Shown here piece after piece: positions 1 to 7,417 of a stretch of DNA of 49,962 nt. The stretch lies in the NCBI GenBank assembly GCA_040880545.1, contig JBBDIE010000015.1, forward strand, positions 1-49,962, read 5' to 3'. The stretch is from M55B112 sp040880545. Its GTDB lineage: Bacteria > Bacteroidota > Bacteroidia > Bacteroidales > GCA-2748055. The translations under genes were made by a program, and so were the position numbers. Every line of letters begins with the position of its first letter. Within the stretch, counting starts at the first letter, position 1. A model generated the notes under the pieces. The model did no database searches. It saw only the letters and a program-made list of their open reading frames with translations, and had not been told where the DNA came from.

Positions 1-1
1 G

Positions 2-808
2 TCAAAGCATATATTTCAGCCCCAGGATCCACCTTGGTCTCTGGGTCATCAGGTCCGTTCGTTCTGACTGATAAACCGGTACCTGGTAGAGGGCTTCGAT
101 AAAAAGAGATGAAATAATGTATGAGAATCCGGGCGAAAGAAATAGCAATTCCCGGGTTCTTACAATACTGTTTTGATTTCCCTCACGGGAATAATTCAGT
201 TCTATCACCGGTGATAAGGCCTGATCAGGCCTCTTTTTGAATGGCATAATCCCGGCAACCGCAAGGTTGAAGTTATACTTGTTCAGATGTTCAGCATTTA
301 TCTTTTCCATGGCATCGTTGAAAACGTAGGAAGTGGAAATGTCTGCGGCCAGAAACCTTGGCCTGAAAGAGAGGTTCAATCCTACTTCCGGATCCCATGA
401 CCTGTTACTGATCTCGCTTGCACCAACCGGAATATTGGAAGCAAAGTATGGGGCCATTCCAAATGTAAAGTTGGCCGTATTTTTCCTGTATAATCTGAAT
501 TTGGCAAGCAGGTATGGATCATTTACACCACTATTTACTTCTGCACTATTGCTGGAATTCTGACGCACATACATATTTCTCAACATCACTGTACTTCCCG
601 AAGTAATACCATAACCCACCACAACTGGCACCATCGTGGTATTCATCTGCATCATGCTGTTTTCCATTCCCATCATTCTGAGTTGCGACCTCACCATCCA
701 CCTGTCCTGGGCTGGCGTCAGACCTGCATCGGTGCTAATACCCTGGGCAGCCATTCCAACATTAACCAGTAGCAGCAACCCGGTAAATACCAGGATTTTA
801 CTTTTCAT
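2..808 (-). CDS. Putative outer-membrane beta-barrel protein, metal-linked by context
   Basis: A 268-residue protein with an N-terminal signal peptide (basic MKSK followed by a hydrophobic stretch ending near GMAAQ). The mature part has a methionine-rich segment around residues 44-56 and then alternating polar/aromatic stretches. The chain ends in a short strand with the C-terminal GLKYML, as expected of an outer-membrane barrel. The frame is complete: its stop lies at bases 2-4. It overlaps by 11 bases the 3' end of the upstream HMA-domain gene, so the two are probably translated from one mRNA. I do not recognise a named family. The Met-rich patch and the HMA neighbour suggest, but do not prove, a role in copper or other soft-metal handling at the outer membrane. 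Confidence 0.6.
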   Translation of the reverse strand: MKSKILVFTGLLLLVNVGMAAQGISTDAGLTPAQDRWMVRSQLRMMGMENSMMQMNTTMVPVVVGYGITSGSTVMLRNMYVRQNSSNSAEVNSGVNDPYLLAKFRLYRKNTANFTFGMAPYFASNIPVGASEISNRSWDPEVGLNLSFRPRFLAADISTSYVFNDAMEKINAEHLNKYNFNLAVAGIMPFKKRPDQALSPVIELNYSREGNQNSIVRTRELLFLSPGFSYIISSLFIEALYQVPVYQSERTDLMTQRPRWILGLKYML

Positions 809-1154
809 TTTTCTTTATTTTTCCGGATTCGGTTGCCAGGGTAAAATTGGCCTTTTTTATACGTTTCTCAAGTTCTTCTGTATCTAGAACAGAATCCTGT
901 TTCAGTACGATCTTTAATTCCTGCCTGGCCCAAAAGGCTTCTGCAAATTTTATGGATTCAATTTTTTTAACTTGTTTTACCAAACCGCCGGCACAACCGG
1001 GACAATCCATTCCGTAGACGGTATATACAAGGGTATCCTGTACAGAATATTGCACTTGCAAAACATCGCCGTAAGAATTGAATTCTGCCGCATAGGTTCC
1101 GGCCGATAAAACAAAGATGCAACCAACCGCTATCATTATCCTTAAAGTTTTCAT
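798..1154 (-). CDS. Secreted heavy-metal-associated (HMA) domain protein
   Basis: A 118-residue protein with a signal peptide (residues 1-22, ending GTYAA) followed by one HMA/MerP-like ferredoxin fold. The metal site is the GMDCPGC motif near residue 50, the CxxC that binds Cu(I), Hg(II) or similar soft metals in this family. The rest fits the beta-alpha-beta-beta-alpha-beta pattern, including a late ELEKRIKKANF helix. Export to the periplasm makes it a MerP/CopZ-like periplasmic metal carrier rather than a cytosolic chaperone. It is first in an overlapping two-gene unit with the outer-membrane protein downstream. The metal cannot be told from sequence. Confidence 0.75.
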   Translation of the reverse strand: MKTLRIMIAVGCIFVLSAGTYAAEFNSYGDVLQVQYSVQDTLVYTVYGMDCPGCAGGLVKQVKKIESIKFAEAFWARQELKIVLKQDSVLDTEELEKRIKKANFTLATESGKIKKNEK

Positions 1155-1397
1155 ATTTATTATTTTTCTGTTATCAAAGCGTAAAACTTAAATCTGACTT
1201 GCTTGCAAGTTTAACATACATTCTAGAAAAATGTTGTTCTAATCCTGTTTTTAACATTAAATATGGGTAGATTTTAAATTTCTGAATCATAACTTTCTTC
1301 GATTTTTTACTTAGACAGATGTTTTAAATGAGTAATCATTTTATAAATTAAAAATATTGAATAATCGGTTACTGCAAATAGGTTAATAATTACTAAG
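1155..1397. other. AT-rich intergenic region between divergent genes
   Basis: No coding signal is visible on either strand. Just upstream of the HMA gene, at about 1197-1210, there is a small inverted repeat ACTTG-CTTG-CAAGT that could be an operator for a metal-sensing regulator, but this is inference from position only. The right end runs into a strong plus-strand hairpin with a T-tract (1398-1427), although no plus-strand gene precedes it in this window. Confidence 0.4.
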
Positions 1398-1427
1398 TCC
1401 CCCGGGGTAAACAGCCGGGGGATTTTT
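1398..1427 (+). terminator. Rho-independent terminator-like hairpin upstream of the PQQ gene
   Basis: An 8-bp stem TCCCCCGG/CCGGGGGA encloses the loop GGTAAACAG and is followed directly by TTTTT on the plus strand. It sits 80 bases upstream of the PQQ-protein start, and the only genes to its left are on the minus strand. It therefore terminates either an unannotated small plus-strand RNA or the leader of the PQQ gene itself (attenuation). Confidence 0.7.
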
Positions 1428-1506
1428 CTATATGGTATCCCCTACGCGATTCAGAATTCCTCTTTATCTTTCACAATTCTTTTTACACCCTAAAACATTA
1501 TGTACC

Positions 1507-2874
1507 ATGTCCAAACACAGAACCCGCATTTCGATAATATTAACACTTCTCTGTTGCTTTACATACAATATTTCGGCACAATCTTCTACCAGGCAATGGC
1601 CGCAATTCAGGGGGCAATTTGCATCGGGAATACTAAACAATACCGATCTGCCGGAACGATGGGACCTGGAGACCGGTGAAAATATCAAGTGGAAGCGGTA
1701 CTTTCCGGGACTGGGTCACTCCTGCCCCATCGTATGGGATGACATCATATTCCTGACCACCGCTATCAGTGGCAGTGGCGATAATTCACTAAAAGTTGGA
1801 CTCTACGGTGATATTGATGATGTGGATGACATGTCGGAACACAAATTCAAATTGTATTGTATTGAGAAGAATAGCGGTAAACTGATCTGGGAAAGATTGG
1901 TTCACCAGGGTATTCCTTCCACCAAAAGGCACACCAAGGCTTCACATGCAAACCCCACCCCTGCCACCAACGGAAAATATGTCGTGGTATCCTTTGGTTC
2001 AGAAGGGCTGTATTGTTACGACTTCCATGGAAACCTGGTGTGGAAAAAAGCATTTGGCAGAATGAATGCCGGTCCGCATGACAGTCCTGAAACCGAATGG
2101 GGATTTGCCAGTTCTCCCATTATCCATGAGGACCGAATTATTGTTCAATGTGATTTTTTGGGTGACAGTTTTATCGCCTGTTACGACCTTGAAACCGGTA
2201 AAGTAATTTGGGAGAGACCCAGAATCGAAAACTCCACATGGTCAACACCAAATTTTTACAGTAATGGGGAAAACAGGCAGATCATAGTGAACGGATACAA
2301 CCACATGGGCGGTTATAACTTTGACACCGGGGAAGAGATTTGGAAAATGTCTGGGGGAGGTGATGCCCCCACTCCCACCCCTATTTTTGCACACAACCAT
2401 TTTTTTATACACAATGCCCATGGCAGGTACTCTCCGATTTATGCGGTAAGGGATAATGCAGTGGGTGATATTACCCTTCATAATGACAGTACCTCGAACG
2501 AATACATAACCTGGAGCATCAAGCGCGGCGGGGCCTATATGCCCACGAACCTGGTGATTGGTGACTACCTTTACAACCTGCGTATGAATGGATTATTACT
2601 CTGTTTTCATGCGGTAACAGGTGAACCTGTATACGCAGAACGACTTCCTGATTCACGCGGTATTACAGCCTCAGGTGTTGCTTCCGACGGAAAGATCTAT
2701 TACGCATTTGAACAGGGAGAAGTATATACTATCCAGGCAGGACCGGAATTTAAAATCCTGGAGAAGAACAACCTTGGAGGGCTGGTCATGGCTACCCCAG
2801 CCATAACCCAGGATATGCTGATATTCAGGACAGAACATTACCTGGTGGGGGTCGGAAAAACCAATGAGAAATGA
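1507..2874 (+). CDS. Secreted PQQ-like beta-propeller repeat protein
   Basis: A secreted protein of about 455 residues built of PQQ/tryptophan-docking propeller blades. Repeated motifs of the type Y-D-x-x-G-x-x-x-W are visible: CIEKNSGKLIWER, CYDFHGNLVWKK, CYDLETGKVIWER, NFDTGEEIWKM and CFHAVTGEPVY. The ATG at 1507 is preferred over an in-frame ATG at 1432, because it gives a proper signal peptide (MSKHRTRISII...NISAQ). The longer version would place a hydrophilic tail in front, just after a terminator. Such proteins occur as quinoprotein dehydrogenase-like or scaffold proteins. No dehydrogenase catalytic domain is recognisable, so the biochemical role is open. BamB is unlikely given the length and the lack of a lipobox. 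It stands as a single gene. Confidence 0.8.
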   Translation: MSKHRTRISIILTLLCCFTYNISAQSSTRQWPQFRGQFASGILNNTDLPERWDLETGENIKWKRYFPGLGHSCPIVWDDIIFLTTAISGSGDNSLKVGLYGDIDDVDDMSEHKFKLYCIEKNSGKLIWERLVHQGIPSTKRHTKASHANPTPATNGKYVVVSFGSEGLYCYDFHGNLVWKKAFGRMNAGPHDSPETEWGFASSPIIHEDRIIVQCDFLGDSFIACYDLETGKVIWERPRIENSTWSTPNFYSNGENRQIIVNGYNHMGGYNFDTGEEIWKMSGGGDAPTPTPIFAHNHFFIHNAHGRYSPIYAVRDNAVGDITLHNDSTSNEYITWSIKRGGAYMPTNLVIGDYLYNLRMNGLLLCFHAVTGEPVYAERLPDSRGITASGVASDGKIYYAFEQGEVYTIQAGPEFKILEKNNLGGLVMATPAITQDMLIFRTEHYLVGVGKTNEK

Positions 2875-2883
2875 TGTTACTGT

Positions 2884-3054
2884 TTAAGATTGATCCTTAG
2901 AACCTGCACAGACATTGCCGTATCGGGCAAATAAGGGTGCATAACAGGTCATTTCCACGATATCCGCATTTCTCTCCACGCTTGTCAGGTATATTGCTTC
3001 GGAAATGGGTTTGAAAAAAGTGATAAACTCAAAAATAAATAGCACATTTTGCAT
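2884..3054 (-). pseudogene. Remnant of a GH51 alpha-L-arabinofuranosidase
   Basis: On the minus strand a 56-codon open frame contains SEAIYLTSVERN followed by ADIVEMTCYAPLFARYG. This matches the conserved internal segment of GH51 alpha-L-arabinofuranosidases (family pattern EAAxMTGxERNxDVVxMASYAPLFA). A full enzyme is around 500-650 residues. Here only about 28 recognisable residues survive. They are preceded by low-complexity Phe/Ile-rich codons and run out into unrelated sequence before a TAA at 2884-2886, so this is a gene fossil rather than a gene. It lies in the short space between the PQQ gene and the GH127 gene and is antisense to both. With the GH43 tail on the other side of GH127, it points to a former arabinan-degradation cluster. 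Confidence 0.7.
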
Positions 3055-3121
3055 AGATCTTTCCCATATAACCGAAAAATATTACTTTGGTATTTAATTA
3101 CAGAATCAAACAAACCGCATT

Positions 3122-5107
3122 ATGAAACTTTCCCTGGTACTTGCTGCACTTACAATTTTTATTTATTCCTGTTCGGATCAGAAAACGGATCAACTAAATA
3201 CGGGATTCGATGACTATCCGATTGAACCTGTTGAATTTACAGACGTAAACGTGGAAGATAAATTCTGGAAACCCTGGCTTGTATTGAACAACGAAGTTAC
3301 CATACCGGCAAGTTTTAAAAAATGTGAGGAGACCGGACGGATTGATAATTTCATGGTTGCCGGTGGACTTTTGGAGGGAAAATACCGCGGAGTTTTTCCC
3401 TTTGATGACAGTGATATTTATAAAATTCTGGAAGGAGCATCCTATTCACTTGCCAATAAACCTGACCCTGCACTGGAAGCATTTATGGATACCGTTATAT
3501 CGTACATTGAAGCGGCCCAGGAGTCGGATGGATATCTCCATACGTGGCGTACCATTGACCCGGAAAAGCCGCCCACCGACTGGTCGGGGAACGAACACCG
3601 CTGGTCAGATATCGGGGGTGGCCATGAACTGTATAATATGGGGCATTTTTATGAAGCAGCGGCAGCCCACTTCAGGGCAACCGGCAAAAGTACCATGCTG
3701 GATATCGCAGTCAAAAATGCCGCGTTGATCCTGGATACATTCGGACCGGATAAAATTGTTACGGCACCGGGCCACCAGGAGATTGAGATCGGACTTGTAA
3801 AACTGTACCGGGTAACTGGCAACAGGGAATACCTGGAGCTTGCCCGATTCTTCCTTGATCAGCGAGGAAACAAGGAGGATAGAGATGGTATATATGGTGA
3901 ATACAGCCAGGATCATATTCCGGTAACTGAGCAGACCGAAGCGGTAGGACATGCAGTAAGAGCCGGGTATATGTATACTGCCATGGCCGATATTGCAGCA
4001 ATTACCGGTGATGGTGCATACTTATCTGCACTGGAAAAAATCTGGGATAATGTGGTGGGTAAAAAGATCTATTTAACGGGCGGAATCGGATCCAGGCGCC
4101 GGGGGGAAAGTTTCGGAGACAATTACGAGCTTCCTAATTTCACGGCCTACAATGAAACATGTGCTGCCATTGCCAGTATTTACTGGAATTACAGGATGTT
4201 TTTATTAAGCGGAGATGGGAAATATATGGACTTGCTGGAACGAACACTCTACAACGGAATGATCACCGGTGTTTCTCTTTCAGGCGACCATTTTTTCTAT
4301 CCTAATCCACTTGCTTCAGACGGAATTGAAACGTTTAATATGGCCTCTTGCACACGGTCCGAATGGTTCGATTGTTCCTGTTGCCCTTCCAATGTCACCA
4401 GGTTTATACCCTCCGTTCCCGGATATGTTTATGCCACAAAGGATGATCAGCTTTTTGTAAATCTATTTATGGGAAACACAGCCAAAACAAACGTTGCAGG
4501 GACCCCGGTGATCATCAGTCAAACCACTGATTACCCCTGGAACAATAAGGTCAGGATTGCACTGTCGCCTGAGAAGGGAAAGGAATTTGATCTGAAAATA
4601 CGTATCCCCGGATGGACACAAAACCAGGTAATGGCAAGTGACCTGTATCATTACCTGAATGAGGTGCATGGTGAAGTTTCCGTGTACGTTAACGGTGAGG
4701 AATACCCGTATGAAATTGAGAACGGTTACGCCGGAATTTACCGCAAGTGGGAAGATGGTGATTATGTTGACTTAATTTTTCCCATGGAGGTGAGAATTGT
4801 TGCAGCCAACGAATTGGCCGCTGATATCAGGGGGAAGGTGGCGATTGAATGCGGTCCGGTTGTTTATTGCGCAGAGGAGATGGACAATGCAATGGATATA
4901 TTCTCTGTCTCAACAATTCCGGGGAACACAGTATTTCAAAAAGAATTCAGGAAAGACCTGTTGGGCGGTATACCTGTAATCACAGCCACCGTACCAGTCG
5001 GCCGGGAAAATAATTCAACAACGGCGTCTGAGCTTCAACTGATCCCCTACCATCGATGGAGTAACAGAGGTGCCGGAAAAATGACCGTCTGGTTTCCTGC
5101 ATTATAA
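3122..5107 (+). CDS. GH127 beta-L-arabinofuranosidase-family lipoprotein (DUF1680)
   Basis: A 661-residue lipoprotein (lipobox ending at IYSC, Cys17) with the full GH127/DUF1680 (alpha/alpha)6-barrel plus C-terminal beta-sandwich layout. The expected catalytic set is in place: E345-x-C347 (NETCAA) and the Cys pair C420-C421 (DCSCCPSN). These correspond to the zinc ligands and nucleophilic Cys of the characterised Bifidobacterium enzyme HypBA1. E329 (GESFGD) has the spacing of the acid/base Glu. The likely reaction is release of beta-L-arabinofuranose from arabino-oligosaccharides, on the outside of the inner membrane or at the cell surface. A near-match to the Bacteroidota -7 box lies about 40 bases upstream. 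The gene is flanked by fossil GH51 and GH43 pieces. Some family members (GH146 and others) have related specificities, so the exact linkage is inferred. Confidence 0.88.
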   Translation: MKLSLVLAALTIFIYSCSDQKTDQLNTGFDDYPIEPVEFTDVNVEDKFWKPWLVLNNEVTIPASFKKCEETGRIDNFMVAGGLLEGKYRGVFPFDDSDIYKILEGASYSLANKPDPALEAFMDTVISYIEAAQESDGYLHTWRTIDPEKPPTDWSGNEHRWSDIGGGHELYNMGHFYEAAAAHFRATGKSTMLDIAVKNAALILDTFGPDKIVTAPGHQEIEIGLVKLYRVTGNREYLELARFFLDQRGNKEDRDGIYGEYSQDHIPVTEQTEAVGHAVRAGYMYTAMADIAAITGDGAYLSALEKIWDNVVGKKIYLTGGIGSRRRGESFGDNYELPNFTAYNETCAAIASIYWNYRMFLLSGDGKYMDLLERTLYNGMITGVSLSGDHFFYPNPLASDGIETFNMASCTRSEWFDCSCCPSNVTRFIPSVPGYVYATKDDQLFVNLFMGNTAKTNVAGTPVIISQTTDYPWNNKVRIALSPEKGKEFDLKIRIPGWTQNQVMASDLYHYLNEVHGEVSVYVNGEEYPYEIENGYAGIYRKWEDGDYVDLIFPMEVRIVAANELAADIRGKVAIECGPVVYCAEEMDNAMDIFSVSTIPGNTVFQKEFRKDLLGGIPVITATVPVGRENNSTTASELQLIPYHRWSNRGAGKMTVWFPAL

Positions 5108-5143
5108 ATGGAGGAAATAAAATTACTGCCACTTTTTTTTGAT

Positions 5144-5317
5144 TTAATACAATGATTCTGTATATCGGTAAATTATGGGCCAGTCGTCATTGTCCCATCC
5201 AAGGACATTAATTTTAAACTTCGGTCTGCCGTTATCGGAGGCATTATAAGTATGGAAAACCAGGTAGTCGACTCCTTTGAAAGTATATATTAATTTATGT
5301 CCGCTGCAGTTAGATGA
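5144..5317 (-). pseudogene. C-terminal remnant of a GH43 arabinanase/arabinosidase
   Basis: On the minus strand, after an in-frame TGA at 5318-5320, the frame reads SSNCSGHKLIYTFK, then GVDYLVFHTYNASDNGRP, then FKINVLGWDNDDWP, and ends at TAA 5144-5146. This is the characteristic C-terminal region of GH43 five-bladed propellers of the endo-1,5-alpha-L-arabinanase type (GHN...DYLVYHAYD...NGxPxLxIxxLxWDxDGWP). Everything upstream of about 55 residues has been lost and no start codon is available. It occupies the space between the convergently oriented GH127 gene and the pterin dehydratase gene. Confidence 0.75.
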
Positions 5318-5411
5318 TCAATTACCAACATGAGTTAAATTTACAATTAGTTTTAGGTCAAGCCGGAAAACATTTTAAATAAAAGTATGTTATAACACCA
5401 AACCGGATATT

Positions 5412-5732
5412 ATGGACCTTGAGAAAAAACGATGTATACCATGCGAAGGCGGAATTCCTCCCCTTACTGAGGATCAGATTCTGGAATATATCTCCGTGGT
5501 AAAAGGATGGATCGTAAGGGAAAATAAAAAAATTTCACGTGCATTTAATTTTGTAAACTTCAAACACACCATGAGTTTTGTGAATGAAGTTGCGAAACTA
5601 GCAGAAGATGAGGGGCACCACCCTGTTATGCATGTCTCTTATGGTAAGTTAGAGATTGAGCTATGGACGCATGCCATCGACGGATTAAGTGAAAACGATT
5701 TTATTGTTGCAGCAAAAATCAACAAACTTTAA
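5412..5732 (+). CDS. phhB: Pterin-4a-carbinolamine dehydratase
   Basis: A 106-residue cytosolic protein of the PCD/DCoH family, which dehydrates 4a-hydroxytetrahydropterin during aromatic amino-acid hydroxylase cofactor recycling. The family signature is complete: EGHHP (residues about 74-78) followed by VSYGKLEIELWTHAIDGLSENDF. The N-terminal CIPCEGGIPPLT is the usual start of bacterial PCDs, and the length is typical. The gene stands alone, with a TAA 8 bases from the stop of the opposite-strand eIF-2B-like gene. No phenylalanine hydroxylase is in the window, so its partner must be elsewhere. Alternatively it serves molybdopterin or other pterin metabolism. Confidence 0.88.
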   Translation: MDLEKKRCIPCEGGIPPLTEDQILEYISVVKGWIVRENKKISRAFNFVNFKHTMSFVNEVAKLAEDEGHHPVMHVSYGKLEIELWTHAIDGLSENDFIVAAKINKL

Positions 5733-5740
5733 AGTGATTG

Positions 5741-6586
5741 TCACGCATTCAAATCCATCTCCTTTTTTTCGGTGATCAGATGGTTCACCAGGTATTTGGG
5801 TATCTCCTCAAAATATAAATTTTCAGCTGTTATATTCGGATGTCGGATATCATTCAGAATCTCGCCCATATCACGTTTTTTGTCCTGAAAGGGTCCATCT
5901 TCCGTTTTCTGGTTCATTTTCCTTGATTCGGTTAATACCACAACCGGAACACTGAATTCCTGAGCCGCAAGTACCATCTGCAAGGTTCCTGTTTTATTTA
6001 CTATTGTATGCTTCCTTACCTGGTCTGCCGCCAGAATCAACACATCTGTATCTTTCATTTTCTCGGCTGTCAGTACATCAGGAATGAGAACAACCTTGTA
6101 TCCCATATTTGCAAGATCATGGGCCTGTATTCTTCCCTCCTCCGCAGGGGCCGAAAGTGTTTGATAAAACTTTATATCTGTAGTCTTACCCGATAGTAGC
6201 CGGAATACTTCCCGAATGGTCCCACTGTTGCTGTGTACCATTACAATTTTATTTTTCAGCTCCACATTTTTCAACAAATTGTTCATGAGTAATTGGGGAG
6301 CATGTTCCCAGAATTCTTTGTATTCATGAATGAAGCTAAGGTAATTTGCCGGGTAGTTTCTTACCGAAATATTGTGGCTTAATAATAATTCGTCGCAAAA
6401 ATGACGTATCACAGTGAATAACTCCATCTTCTCCCTTAACAATTCAATGTATCCTATAAAAGTAGCAGGATCAAGTACAGGATTAAGTAATTCATTCTCC
6501 AGAGCTACCATGAGCTTTTTTAGCAGTGTAACCGAACCACTTAAATTATCCTTCAGGATATGTTGCAATGAATCTGGTATAGCCAT
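5741..6586 (-). CDS. eIF-2B alpha/beta/delta-family (ribose-bisphosphate isomerase-like) protein
   Basis: A 281-residue protein. The C-terminal half is a recognisable IF-2B-family Rossmann-like domain: HSNSGTIREVF, TLSAPAEEGRIQAHDL, VLILAADQV, IVNKTGTLQMVLAAQ and VPVVVLTE occur in family order. The N-terminal about 115 residues are helical and not recognised. Starting at the ATG at 6586 gives MAIPDSLQHIL; an upstream in-frame ATG at 6622 would add a Tyr-rich leader with no support. Known members include eIF2B subunits, methylthioribose-1-phosphate isomerase and ribose-1,5-bisphosphate isomerase. This one is shorter than MtnA and lacks obvious MtnA context, so a sugar-phosphate isomerase or metabolite-binding role is only inferred. 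It is a lone gene convergent with the pterin dehydratase. Confidence 0.65.
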   Translation of the reverse strand: MAIPDSLQHILKDNLSGSVTLLKKLMVALENELLNPVLDPATFIGYIELLREKMELFTVIRHFCDELLLSHNISVRNYPANYLSFIHEYKEFWEHAPQLLMNNLLKNVELKNKIVMVHSNSGTIREVFRLLSGKTTDIKFYQTLSAPAEEGRIQAHDLANMGYKVVLIPDVLTAEKMKDTDVLILAADQVRKHTIVNKTGTLQMVLAAQEFSVPVVVLTESRKMNQKTEDGPFQDKKRDMGEILNDIRHPNITAENLYFEEIPKYLVNHLITEKKEMDLNA

Positions 6587-6763
6587 AATGGTATAATAAT
6601 ATGTATACAATAATAAATACAATTTCGTTCATATACGCAGTTATAATGAAAACCGTTAATAAACAAATTACTTCATAAATGCATTTCCTGCTGAAAATCG
6701 AGGTTGAAATTGATAATAATCCATAAAATAATTAACTTGTTTAAAAAAGAAACGGTATACCAA

Positions 6764-6793
6764 TTTGTTGGCTTTCAAAACCAATTAACTTTA
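6764..6793 (+). promoter_or_regulatory. Bacteroidota-type promoter for the membrane protein
   Basis: A TTTG (6764-6767) is followed after 18 bases by TAACTTTA (6786-6793), one mismatch from the TAnnTTTG -7 consensus of Bacteroidota sigma-ABfr. The start codon at 6808 is 15 bases further on, so the leader would be very short. Confidence 0.4.
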
Positions 6794-6807
6794 CAACAGC
6801 ATAATTC

Positions 6808-7374
6808 ATGAAAAGTGTGTACCCTTATAAAGTAACTGCCATTTACTGTCTCATAATTGCAGTGCTCAATATTGTTACCTGGACCTTTCTTATACTTTCA
6901 GGTAGAGCAGAACCCACCGAAACTGAAATCTTATCTTATATATTTCACTGGTTTTCGGAATTTATGACCATCCTTTTTCTTCTGATAGCCGGAGTACAAC
7001 TTTTATTAAAGAATGCGAACTGCAGGAACCTGATGTTTTTGTCCCTGGGTTTCCTGATCATGGCCATAGGCGGGGCGTTTATCCATTACCTCTTTTATTT
7101 TGAAATGATGTTTTTTGTCTTCTCTTCGATTATAACAGGTATAACCATCCTATTCATAATAATTAATTACAGGTCCCTGAAAGATTTTATTTTAATTACT
7201 TTAGGAGTTTCTGTTTATGCATTTTTGAATATTTTAGGTCATGCAATAGAGGAGGTTAACCTATCATTAATGTCAATGTCGGCACCTGCATTACTATTCA
7301 TCATAATATTAATAGTCAGCCTGTGGAATAAGGATATTGGTTTTAAATACCAGAAGAGACCCGGGAATGGTTGA
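6808..7374 (+). CDS. Small multi-pass membrane protein of unknown function
   Basis: A 188-residue hydrophobic protein with about six predicted membrane segments, roughly at residues 10-28, 48-66, 72-90, 95-115, 120-140 and 150-172. It has a short basic tail (KYQKRPGNG). I recognise no family motif. The loop after helix 1 holds GRAEPTETEILSYIFHWFSEF, which gives a possible re-entrant amphipathic helix. It is followed 43 bases later by the GH2 gene on the same strand, so co-transcription is possible, but no functional link is visible. Confidence 0.6.
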   Translation: MKSVYPYKVTAIYCLIIAVLNIVTWTFLILSGRAEPTETEILSYIFHWFSEFMTILFLLIAGVQLLLKNANCRNLMFLSLGFLIMAIGGAFIHYLFYFEMMFFVFSSIITGITILFIIINYRSLKDFILITLGVSVYAFLNILGHAIEEVNLSLMSMSAPALLFIIILIVSLWNKDIGFKYQKRPGNG

Positions 7375-7417
7375 AAGGTTGCGATCAAACTAAAATTTTA
7401 ATAAACCCGTAATAATT

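Noticed and set aside
1432..1506. Longer N-terminus for the PQQ protein
   Set aside because: It would start 5 bases after a terminator and mask the signal peptide that begins at 1507.
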